DNA of 27,936 bases from Desulfobacterales bacterium (GTDB taxonomy: Bacteria > Desulfobacterota > DSM-4660 > Desulfatiglandales > Desulfatiglandaceae). Both the position numbers and the translations under genes were made by a program. The notes beneath the pieces were generated by a model that saw nothing but the letters and a program-made list of their open reading frames with translations, made no database searches and was not told where the DNA came from. Below are positions 6,512 through 13,163 of the stretch, in pieces (within the stretch, counting starts at the first letter, position 1; every line of letters begins with the position of its first letter). The DNA lies in contig JAMOVZ010000399.1 in assembly GCA_027061865.1 (NCBI GenBank), positions 1 through 27,936 on the forward strand, in the 5' to 3' direction.

Positions 6512-7900
6512 TCACAAGATCTTCCCAGGATTCAGTATGTGATTTGGATCAAAGAGCTCTTTCAGCCTTCTCATCCATTGGAGCGCCTCTCCGTGCTCTT
6601 GGGCCATATAGCGCCGCTTTCCAAGGCCGATGCCGTGCTCTCCGCTGGCCGTGCCTCCCAGTTCAATGGCCTTCCGCACGATCCTGTCACTGATCTCCCA
6701 GATCCTTGCCCACTCCTCCCTGTCTCCCTCTTTGCCCATGAAGATTGCATGAATGTTCCCATCTCCTGCATGGCAAAACACGTATCCAGGAATACCTGCC
6801 TTTTTCACTTCCTCACTTGCAAAGGCAACCATCCGGGGAAACTGGCTTATGGGCACTGCCACATCAGTGGTTAACTGCTTTCTGCCCACATTTATCCTTG
6901 GGATTATCTCCCCAAGGGCATGCCTTGTCTTCCAAAGGTTGTCCCGCTCCTTCCTCCCAATGCCTGACCTGAAAGAAATGGACCCGCAGCCTTTGGCAAT
7001 CTCCTCTGCTATGGCCATCACTTCTGCCAAATAATCCTTGCTTGGGCCATGAAACTCCACCAAAAGCACTGGGGCGCGGGGGAGTTCTATCCCGCTGTGG
7101 CTCCCAAAAAGTTGTGAGACCTCTGAGTCCAATAACTCAAGGGCAGCGGGCTCAAGCCCAGCCCTTAGCATCTCGAAGACCGCGGTTGCGGCCTGGGCCT
7201 CTTCCTTGAAGGAGATTAGAGCTGAAGAGAACTCTTGCGGCAGCCCTCTGAGCCTTACTGTTGCCTCAACCACCACCCCGAGGGTACCCTCTGAGCCCAC
7301 AAAAAGATCCAGGAGTTTATAGCCTGAAGAACTCTTAGAGGCCCGGGTGCCCACTTCAATGATCTGGCCATCAGCAAGGACCACCTTGAGCCTCAGCAAA
7401 TTATCCTTGGTGGAGCCGTATCTAAGGGCCCGCGTGCCGCTTGCATTATTGGCCACCATCCCCCCTATCGTGGCGCCGGCGCCTGGGTCTGGAGGAAAAA
7501 AGAGGCCTTTGTGGCGCAACTTATCGTTTAGATCCTTATAAACAAGGCCAGACTCCACATCGGCCTGAAAGTCCTGCTCCCGGATTTCCAGTATACGGTT
7601 CATCTGGGTGAAATCCAGCACTATCCCCCTTTTTACGGGAATCGGATTGCCCTCCAGGCTGCTTCCCGCCCCCCATGGGGTTACAGGGATCTTGGCCTCA
7701 TTGGCAAACCTCAAGATTTCACTAACCTCTTGAGGGGATATGGGCCAAATCACCACCTCTGGCTTTACAGGCCCGTGATGTGATTGATCCCTGGCGTGAA
7801 GCTCAAGGTTTGATCGGCCTGTGGAAATCCTATCTTCCTGTACGATGCGGGAAAGCTTTTGTATCTCTTCCTGGCCCAACCAACGATATTCCATTGTCAT
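6512..7900 (-). CDS. GlcD/LDHD-like FAD-linked oxidase (glycolate or D-lactate dehydrogenase type)
   Basis: FAD-binding oxidase of the vanillyl-alcohol-oxidase fold; relatives oxidise glycolate, D-lactate or other 2-hydroxyacids. The 462-residue protein has an N-terminal FAD_binding_4 domain (PVTPWGAGSSLEG, FPPDPGAGATIGGMVANNASG, LRYGSTKDN) and a C-terminal FAD-oxidase domain ending in GEHGIGLGKRRYM and the closing DPNHILNPGKIL. I place the start at ATG 7900 because AGGGGAG stands 8 bases before it; the longer frame has no such site. There is no adjacent GlcE or GlcF (FeS CCG-domain) gene, so the electron acceptor is unknown. It is convergent with the AOR gene and divergent from the NuoE-like gene. 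The precise substrate cannot be read from sequence. Confidence 0.88.
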   Translation of the reverse strand: MTMEYRWLGQEEIQKLSRIVQEDRISTGRSNLELHARDQSHHGPVKPEVVIWPISPQEVSEILRFANEAKIPVTPWGAGSSLEGNPIPVKRGIVLDFTQMNRILEIREQDFQADVESGLVYKDLNDKLRHKGLFFPPDPGAGATIGGMVANNASGTRALRYGSTKDNLLRLKVVLADGQIIEVGTRASKSSSGYKLLDLFVGSEGTLGVVVEATVRLRGLPQEFSSALISFKEEAQAATAVFEMLRAGLEPAALELLDSEVSQLFGSHSGIELPRAPVLLVEFHGPSKDYLAEVMAIAEEIAKGCGSISFRSGIGRKERDNLWKTRHALGEIIPRINVGRKQLTTDVAVPISQFPRMVAFASEEVKKAGIPGYVFCHAGDGNIHAIFMGKEGDREEWARIWEISDRIVRKAIELGGTASGEHGIGLGKRRYMAQEHGEALQWMRRLKELFDPNHILNPGKIL

Positions 7901-7919
7901 CTTTACACTCCCCTGATTT

Positions 7920-7948
7920 ATGCTATCTAATCTCAACCATTGAGACAA
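7920..7948 (-). promoter_or_regulatory. Promoter candidate of the FAD oxidase with an internal palindromic operator
   Basis: Read on the minus strand: TTGTCT (7948-7943), 17 bases, TAGCAT (7925-7920), about 20 bases before the oxidase ATG. Inside the spacer and overlapping the -35 is a perfect inverted repeat, TCTCAA-CCA-TTGAGA (7931-7945), overlapping a second one, CATTG-AGA-CAATG (7938-7950). The layout suits a repressor or activator site. No regulator gene lies nearby. Confidence 0.4.
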
Positions 7949-7982
7949 TGAAGGCTAACACAGGCATAGGCCGTATGGCAAC

Positions 7983-8011
7983 TTGACAGTTTTACTGCTT
8001 TTTCCTTTGAA
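7983..8011 (+). promoter_or_regulatory. Weak promoter candidate for the NuoEFG-like operon
   Basis: TTGACA (7983-7988) is a perfect -35, followed after 17 bases by TTTGAA (8006-8011), a poor -10. It is the only good -35 in the 211-base divergent gap upstream of the NuoE-like gene. Confidence 0.25.
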
Positions 8012-8111
8012 TTTCAGATAATTCCCTGGTATGCATATGACCATCCAAAAGACCCGTGCGCCCAGTGCATACTCGCCCGCCTGAGGCCGAGAGGAGTTGT
8101 AGTCAAAGACT

Positions 8112-8708
8112 TTGCATAACATTGAATCCAATAACACGTTAGAAAATAAACCTTGTTCAGATAAAGGTGAGGGTCCGGCGGCCTCTGAAGAAGAGGTAAT
8201 TGCCGCAAGGACAAAAGAGATCCTTGCCCGTTTTCCTCATAAACGCTCCTCCCTCATCCCGATATTACAGGCCATCCAGGAAAGGCTTGGATACATTGAT
8301 GGCATCTCTATGGAGGCAGTGGCCTCCCACCTTGGCCTTGCCTTGGTGGAAGTTTATGGGGTTGCTACCTTTTACAATCAGTTCAGGTTCCATCCCCCCG
8401 GAAGACACCAGATAAAGGTATGCCTTGGCACTGCATGCCATGTACGGGGAGGTGGAATCATCCTGGAGAATTTTGAAAGAAAGCTGGACATAAAGAGTGG
8501 TGAGACCACCAGTGACCGCGAATTCAGCCTTGACAGTGTGGCCTGTGTCGGGTGCTGTGCCTTGGCCCCTGTAGCGGTCATAGATGAAGAAATAAAGGGC
8601 CACATGATGCCGAGCAAGGTGGAGGGAATAATCCTGGGCTTTGAATTGGAAAAAGAAAAGCAAGCAAGGGAAAAACACGATCCTGGGGAAAATGGCGACC
8701 AAGGCTGA
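8112..8708 (+). CDS. NuoE/HydC-like [2Fe-2S] subunit (thioredoxin-like)
   Basis: Small FeS subunit of a NAD(P)H-linked redox complex; it relates to complex I NuoE, HydC and HndA. The core fits the 24-kDa family: an N-terminal helical part (KRSSLIPILQAIQERLGYI), then LGLALVEVYGVATFYNQFRF, and the thioredoxin-like fold with the four cluster cysteines in CLGTACHVRGG and CVGCCALAP. A C-terminal charged tail (EKEKQAREKHDPGENG) is dispensable in the family. The start is uncertain: TTG 8112 is the only good start codon in frame upstream of the domain, and the nearest ribosome-binding match, GAGAGGAG, is about 15 bases away. The end overlaps the NuoF-like gene by 17 bases, so the two are translationally coupled. 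Confidence 0.88.
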   Translation: MHNIESNNTLENKPCSDKGEGPAASEEEVIAARTKEILARFPHKRSSLIPILQAIQERLGYIDGISMEAVASHLGLALVEVYGVATFYNQFRFHPPGRHQIKVCLGTACHVRGGGIILENFERKLDIKSGETTSDREFSLDSVACVGCCALAPVAVIDEEIKGHMMPSKVEGIILGFELEKEKQAREKHDPGENGDQG

Positions 8709-10638
8709 AACTCCACTTAACACCTATGAGAAGATTAAGGAACAGGCCGTCCAGCATTGGCAGAGATTTGAGTCTGCCTCAGTGCCGAAAATAGCCATTG
8801 GGACGGCCACATGCGGGATCGCGGCAGGCGCCCTTGAGACAAAAAAGGCCTTTGAGGAATTTTTGACAGAAGAAGGAATTGAGGCAATTGTGCGCACCGT
8901 GGGCTGCTCAGGACACTGCTATGCAGAGCCCACTGTGGTGATCCACTGCCCTTACACCGACTTTCCCCCTATCCTTTATTACAACGTAACCCCAGGGAAG
9001 GCCCGCATGCTGATCCGCTCGTTTATCAAAGACGGCGACCCTCTTTTTGAATACATGCTGGGAGCAATGGCTCCTGACGAATTGCTCCCCTCAGTAAGTG
9101 ACTTCCCCAGGTTCAGCAAGGAGACCAGGGTGGTCATGGAAAAGTGCGGCCTCATTAATCCTGAAAGCATCTATGAGTATGTGGCCCTCGGGGGATACGA
9201 GGCCCTGGCTAAGGCCCTGGAATTAGAGCCGGAGGGAATCATTCACCAGGTAAAGAGATCTGGTTTGCGGGGCAGAGGGGGAGCAGGGTTTCCCACTGGA
9301 GTGAAATGGGAGATTGCAAGGGAGGCTGAAGGGCCTAATTCGACCAAGTATGTGATTTGTAATGCAGACGAAGGCGACCCAGGCGCCTACATGGACAGAA
9401 CTATCCTTGAGAGCAACCCTCACCAGGTGTTAGAGGGCATGATCATATGTGCGTACGCAATAGGGGCTTCCAAGTGCTTTATCTATGTGAGGGCCGAGTA
9501 CCCGCTTGCGGTAAAGACCATCACCAAGGCCATCGAAGAGGCAGCGCAACTGGGATTCCTAGGAGAATCGGTCCTTGGGAGTTCATTTGATATACAGGTT
9601 GAGGTGTTTCAGGGCTCAGGTGCCTTTGTGTGCGGGGAGGAGACGGCCCTGGTCAGTTCTATTGAGGGAAAGAGGGGAATGCCTAGGCACCGCCCGCCCT
9701 TTCCTGCAGAAAAGGGGCTTTGGGATAAGCCAACGGTCATAAACAACGTAAAGACCTTTGCATCTGTCCCTCCTATTTTAAATCATGGGGCCAGGTGGTT
9801 CCGTAACATCGGCACAGAGAGCAGCCCGGGCACGGCCATATTCTCAGTGGTGGGGGATGTAAAACATGCAGGGCTCGTAGAGATCCCAACCGGGGTCACC
9901 TTGAGGACTCTGGTCTTTGAGATCTGCGGGGGGCCTCCCAACAAGAAGGGGTTTAAGGCTGTACAAATAGGGGGCCCTTCTGGAGGGTGCCTGCCAGAGG
10001 CCTTCCTGGATATTCCAATTGATTTTGACACCCTCACCCAGGCAGGAGCCATGATGGGCTCAGGCGGCATGGTGGTCATGGATGAGGAAACATGCATGGT
10101 GGATGTGGCCCGCTATTTCCTCGAATTCACCCAAAAGGAATCATGTGGAAAATGCACCTTTTGCAGAATTGGGACCCGCCATCTGCTTGAGGTCCTTATG
10201 AGGATAACCAGGGGAGAAGGCGAGAAAGGTGACATTGAACTGCTCGAGGAGCTGGCCCGCCATGTGAAGCTTGGCTCCCTGTGCGGCCTGGGTAGGACAG
10301 CCCCAAACCCAGTGCTCACCTCACTTAAATATTTCAGGGATGAATATGAAGCCCATATAAAGGAAAAAAGGTGTCCTGCCATGGTATGCAGGAGCCTTAC
10401 CGCCTTTTATATTGATCTCGGTAAGTGTGCCAGGGGGTGCGATGCATGTGTGGGCTCCTGCCCCACAAAGGCCATTTTCACCACCCGGGACCGCAAAAAG
10501 GCCATAGATCAAGAACTGTGTGTCAAGTGCGGGGAGTGTGTGGTGGCATGCCCCCCTGAATACAATGCGGTGAGAAAGATCTCTCCTGCACACAAGGTCC
10601 CCATTGTGGAAAGGCCAGAAGAGGATATGCAAGATTGA
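8692..10638 (+). CDS. NuoF/HydB-like NAD(P)H-binding FMN/FeS subunit with ferredoxin tail
   Basis: The NADH-oxidising (or NAD-reducing) subunit of a diaphorase-type complex. I place the start at ATG 8692; the frame is open 17 codons earlier but only with TTG. The 648-residue chain has three parts, as in HydB/HndC. First is a thioredoxin-like [2Fe-2S] domain (TCGIAAGA and VGCSGHCYAEP). Second is the NuoF core, with GRGGAGFPTGVKWE (NADH glycine-rich loop), NADEGDPGAYMDR (FMN) and the N3-type cluster ESCGKCTFCRIGT plus GSLCGLG. Third is a two-cluster ferredoxin (C579, C583, C586, C590; C610, C613, C616, C620). The first ferredoxin motif is C-X3-C-X2-C-X3-CP, one residue longer than usual at its first gap. 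The ferredoxin tail favours a soluble complex exchanging electrons with ferredoxin over respiratory complex I. Confidence 0.92.
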   Translation: MATKAETPLNTYEKIKEQAVQHWQRFESASVPKIAIGTATCGIAAGALETKKAFEEFLTEEGIEAIVRTVGCSGHCYAEPTVVIHCPYTDFPPILYYNVTPGKARMLIRSFIKDGDPLFEYMLGAMAPDELLPSVSDFPRFSKETRVVMEKCGLINPESIYEYVALGGYEALAKALELEPEGIIHQVKRSGLRGRGGAGFPTGVKWEIAREAEGPNSTKYVICNADEGDPGAYMDRTILESNPHQVLEGMIICAYAIGASKCFIYVRAEYPLAVKTITKAIEEAAQLGFLGESVLGSSFDIQVEVFQGSGAFVCGEETALVSSIEGKRGMPRHRPPFPAEKGLWDKPTVINNVKTFASVPPILNHGARWFRNIGTESSPGTAIFSVVGDVKHAGLVEIPTGVTLRTLVFEICGGPPNKKGFKAVQIGGPSGGCLPEAFLDIPIDFDTLTQAGAMMGSGGMVVMDEETCMVDVARYFLEFTQKESCGKCTFCRIGTRHLLEVLMRITRGEGEKGDIELLEELARHVKLGSLCGLGRTAPNPVLTSLKYFRDEYEAHIKEKRCPAMVCRSLTAFYIDLGKCARGCDACVGSCPTKAIFTTRDRKKAIDQELCVKCGECVVACPPEYNAVRKISPAHKVPIVERPEEDMQD

Positions 10639-10645
10639 AGGTTTT

Positions 10646-11287
10646 ATGGCTCTAGTTAAGATCACAGTGGACGAAACCCTTATCCAGGCTGAAGAAGGGA
10701 AAAACCTGCTGCAAGTGTGTCTGGAAAACCAGATCTACATCCCTAACCTCTGCTATTTGGAGGGGATGGGGGAGCCGCCAGCATCCTGCAGGCTATGCCT
10801 AGTTGAGATTGATGGGGTGGATGGGCCTGTCACTGCTTGTACAACCAAGGTGGGACAAGGAATGGTGGTGAGGACCGACTCAGACCTGGTAAGAGAGCTT
10901 CAGCGCTCTGCTTTGAGGTTGCTCCTCTCCTCCCACCGTGTGGACTGCGCCCACTGCGAGGCTAACAAGAAGTGCGCTCTGCAGGATATAGCAAGGTTCT
11001 TGGGGGTGGGTCTAAAACCTAAAGGGCTGGATCAGATCTTAAAGGAACCGGATTGTGATGACTCGCATCCCCATTTATCGTATTATCCCAACAGGTGTGT
11101 GCTTTGTGGAAGATGTATATATGTGTGCAAGAGGGAACACCCGCTCGCGATGCTCTCCTTTGCCAAGCGCGGTTTTGATACGGTGGTAAGCCTGTATGGT
11201 GCATCCCTAACAAAAGATCTCCCTTGTGTAACCTGCTCCCTCTGTGTGGATATCTGCCCGGTGGGGGCTTTGTTGAGAAAATCTTGA
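10646..11287 (+). CDS. NuoG N-terminal/HoxU-like FeS subunit
   Basis: Electron-relay subunit of 213 residues, equivalent to the N-terminal part of NuoG, to HoxU, or to the N-terminus of [FeFe]-hydrogenase HydA without its H-cluster domain. The start is ATG 10646 with GAAGG 5 bases ahead, 7 bases after the NuoF-like stop. Motifs in order are a plant-type [2Fe-2S] domain (IPNLCYLEG, CRLCLVEI, VTACTTKV), the His-Cys cluster motif HRVDCAHCEANKKCALQD, and two [4Fe-4S] motifs (CVLCGRCIYVC and CVTCSLCVDICPVGAL). Nothing follows the last cluster, so the chain lacks the molybdopterin or H-cluster domain of full NuoG or HydA. With its two upstream neighbours it makes a HoxFU/HydBC-like module; the catalytic subunit it serves is not in the window. 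Confidence 0.9.
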   Translation: MALVKITVDETLIQAEEGKNLLQVCLENQIYIPNLCYLEGMGEPPASCRLCLVEIDGVDGPVTACTTKVGQGMVVRTDSDLVRELQRSALRLLLSSHRVDCAHCEANKKCALQDIARFLGVGLKPKGLDQILKEPDCDDSHPHLSYYPNRCVLCGRCIYVCKREHPLAMLSFAKRGFDTVVSLYGASLTKDLPCVTCSLCVDICPVGALLRKS

Positions 11288-11299
11288 GGTCGTCTGAAA

Positions 11300-12451
11300 A
11301 TGGGTCAGCAAGAAAATAGCTCCGGATTTGAGCTTGACCGCTATAGGGCACTGTTTCCCATCACCAAGAGATACTGTTTCCTAAACCATGCGGCCATCTC
11401 TCCCTGGTCTACAAGGATAGCACAGGCCGTTGAAGGATTATTGCAGGAATTCTGTGAGCAGGGAATCACTGCATACCCTCAATGGATGAAACGAGTGGAA
11501 CGGGTTAGGGGCCTTTTTGCAACCCTTGTGGGTGCAGATCCAAAAGAGATCGCCTTTGTGGGCAATACCTCTGAGGGCTTAAGTATCGTCGCATCCGGCA
11601 TAAAGTGGAGGGCTGGAGACAAGGTTCTTGTCTCCATGCCCGATTTTCCGGCCAATGTCTATCCCTGGATGAATTTGGAGGCGAAGGGGGTGGAACTGAT
11701 TCCTGTAAATAGAAGGAATGGCAGGCTGGAAGTGGAGGATTTTCGGAAATTGCTCCAGCCAGGGGCTAGGATGATTGCGCTCAGCTCGGTTGACTTTGCC
11801 ACGGGCTTTTATTGCGATCTTCAAGGAATAGGGGAGCTGTGCAAGGAAAAGGGCCTGTTTTTTTGCGTTGATGCTATACAAAGCCTGGGGGCCATCCCTA
11901 TGGATGTGAAGAAGTTTGGCATCCACTTCTTGGCGGCAGGGGGGCAAAAGTGGCTTCTTGGACCCATGGGGTGCGGAGGGCTGTATGTGGATGCAAGCGT
12001 CCTCGGCCTCATTGATCCCATAGTGGTTGGATGGAGGAGTGTAACAAGGGAAGAGGATTTTTTTGACATCCACTTTGAGCTGAAGCCCGATGCCACCAAA
12101 TTCGAGCCTGGCACCCGCAATCTTATGGGAATTTATGCCTTGGGCGCGGCCATTGAACTCTTGCTGGAGGTGGGTATCGAGGGAATTAAGGACAGGATTT
12201 TCGCCTTGAACGATCGGTTTATTGATGGATTGGGGGCCAGGGGCCTTAAGATAATAACGCCCACGGGCGTGCAGGAGAGGTCGGGAATCTTGTGTTTTAA
12301 ACCTAAGAGGGACCCAAAGGCCCTCTTTAGGCACCTGGCCCAAAAAGGCATCATAGTATCAGAAAGGAATAACCTCATAAGGATTTCACCCCACTTCTAC
12401 AATAACGAGGAAGAGGTTCAAAAATTTTTTGCCGCCTTGGATTCGTTTTGA
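11300..12451 (+). CDS. Class V aminotransferase-fold PLP enzyme (cysteine desulfurase/SufS-like)
   Basis: PLP-dependent enzyme of 383 residues in the class V family (cysteine desulfurase, selenocysteine lyase, isopenicillin-N epimerase-like). It shows the N-terminal FLNHAAISPW, the cofactor-ring region FVGNTSEGLSIVA, FCVDAIQSLGAIPMDV with the PLP-binding aspartate, and the Schiff-base lysine in GGQKWLLGP. The C-terminal domain has ERSGILCFKP and ends in RISPHFYNNEEEV. I see no clear mobile-loop catalytic cysteine of the IscS or SufS type, so desulfurase activity is not certain. It begins 12 bases after the HoxU-like stop and is probably the last gene of that operon. Supplying sulfur for the FeS clusters is possible but inferred; substrate unknown. 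Confidence 0.85.
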   Translation: MGQQENSSGFELDRYRALFPITKRYCFLNHAAISPWSTRIAQAVEGLLQEFCEQGITAYPQWMKRVERVRGLFATLVGADPKEIAFVGNTSEGLSIVASGIKWRAGDKVLVSMPDFPANVYPWMNLEAKGVELIPVNRRNGRLEVEDFRKLLQPGARMIALSSVDFATGFYCDLQGIGELCKEKGLFFCVDAIQSLGAIPMDVKKFGIHFLAAGGQKWLLGPMGCGGLYVDASVLGLIDPIVVGWRSVTREEDFFDIHFELKPDATKFEPGTRNLMGIYALGAAIELLLEVGIEGIKDRIFALNDRFIDGLGARGLKIITPTGVQERSGILCFKPKRDPKALFRHLAQKGIIVSERNNLIRISPHFYNNEEEVQKFFAALDSF

Positions 12452-12499
12452 AAATTTCCCGCCTTATGATTGGCAAGCCAGCGGACCTCAGATTTTTGC

Positions 12500-12549
12500 T
12501 TGACTTAGAATTTTTTACCATTTATTCTCTATAGAGAATGATTATCATT
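12500..12549 (+). promoter_or_regulatory. perR promoter with overlapping palindromic operators
   Basis: TTGACT (12500-12505), 17 bases, TATTCT (12523-12528). Overlapping the -10 is a perfect 16-base palindrome, ATTCTCTATAGAGAAT (12524-12539). Overlapping that is AATGAT-T-ATCATT (12537-12549), a 6-1-6 inverted repeat of the Fur/PerR box type. The place, over the start of transcription of a Fur-family gene, fits autorepression. Confidence 0.65.
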
Positions 12550-12571
12550 TATAGTTCATCCTATCCTTTCT

Positions 12572-13021
12572 ATGGAACAACATATGGATCCACAGGCTAG
12601 AATGCAACAGATGCTTGAAAAGTTGAGGGAGCAGAAGTTCAGAATCACCCCCCAGAGGCTTGCTGTGGTCAAGATCCTGGCCCATAGCAAGAATCACCCC
12701 AGTGTGGAAATGATCTTTGAGCAGGTGAGGCGGGATTTTCCCACAACTAGCCTTGCCACCATATATAAGACCGTTTCACTTCTCAAAGAACTTGGTGAGG
12801 TGCTGGAATTGGGATTTCCCGAAGGAGGGAACCGTTTCGATGGCAACAATCCTGCACCCCATCCTCACATGATTTGCGTAAGGTGCAAAAAGATAGTGGA
12901 CCCTCCCCTTGAGGCGCTATCCGGTTTGACCAGAGAGGCTTCACAAAAGACTGGCTACACCATATTGAGCCACAGGCTGGACTTCTTCGGCATCTGCCCA
13001 GAGTGCAAACAGAATAACTAG
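12572..13021 (+). CDS. perR: PerR-type peroxide-sensing Fur-family repressor
   Basis: DNA-binding metalloregulator of 149 residues: an N-terminal winged helix (FRITPQRLAVVKIL; recognition helix near SLATIYKTVSLL, residues 60-71) and a C-terminal dimerisation domain. Structural zinc cysteines are C102/C105 and the CPEC pair near the C-terminus. Regulatory-site residues of B. subtilis PerR (H37, D85, H91, H93, D104) align with H42, D90, H97, H99 and D110; the 48-residue gap between H and D is the same. The aspartate D110, where Fur has glutamate, and RLDFFGICPEC favour PerR over Fur or Zur. katG lies directly downstream, the classical PerR target. The start is uncertain: ATG 12572 has no clear ribosome binding site, while ATG 12584 has GGAA 7 bases ahead. 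Confidence 0.85.
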   Translation: MEQHMDPQARMQQMLEKLREQKFRITPQRLAVVKILAHSKNHPSVEMIFEQVRRDFPTTSLATIYKTVSLLKELGEVLELGFPEGGNRFDGNNPAPHPHMICVRCKKIVDPPLEALSGLTREASQKTGYTILSHRLDFFGICPECKQNN

Positions 13022-13070
13022 GACTGAAAATGTATGCTCGCAAAAGCATAGTTAAATTTCCCTTTTTATC

Positions 13071-13129
13071 AATAATTATTATCTCAAAAGATAATTTGTA
13101 TTTTAATAACAATTATCGCTAAATATAAT
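13071..13129 (+). promoter_or_regulatory. katG promoter region with PerR/Fur-like half-sites
   Basis: The 142-base perR-katG gap is AT-rich. It holds AATAATTATT (13071-13080, self-complementary), the inverted repeat ATTATC-N6-GATAAT (13078-13095) and another ATTATC (13112-13117); the same ATTATC half-site occurs in the perR operator. A TATAAT at 13124-13129 is a good -10, though the -35 region (about 13101-13106, TTTTAA) is poor. A small hairpin, TATGCT/AGCATA (13033-13050), precedes it. Confidence 0.5.
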
Positions 13130-13163
13130 TTGCTCAAACTAACCAACAAAAAGGAGGTAAAAA

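Noticed and set aside
12572..13021. Fur or Zur rather than PerR
   Set aside because: D110 replaces the Fur glutamate, the H42-D90 spacing equals that of PerR, and katG follows directly. Fur cannot be fully excluded because the operator also looks Fur-like.
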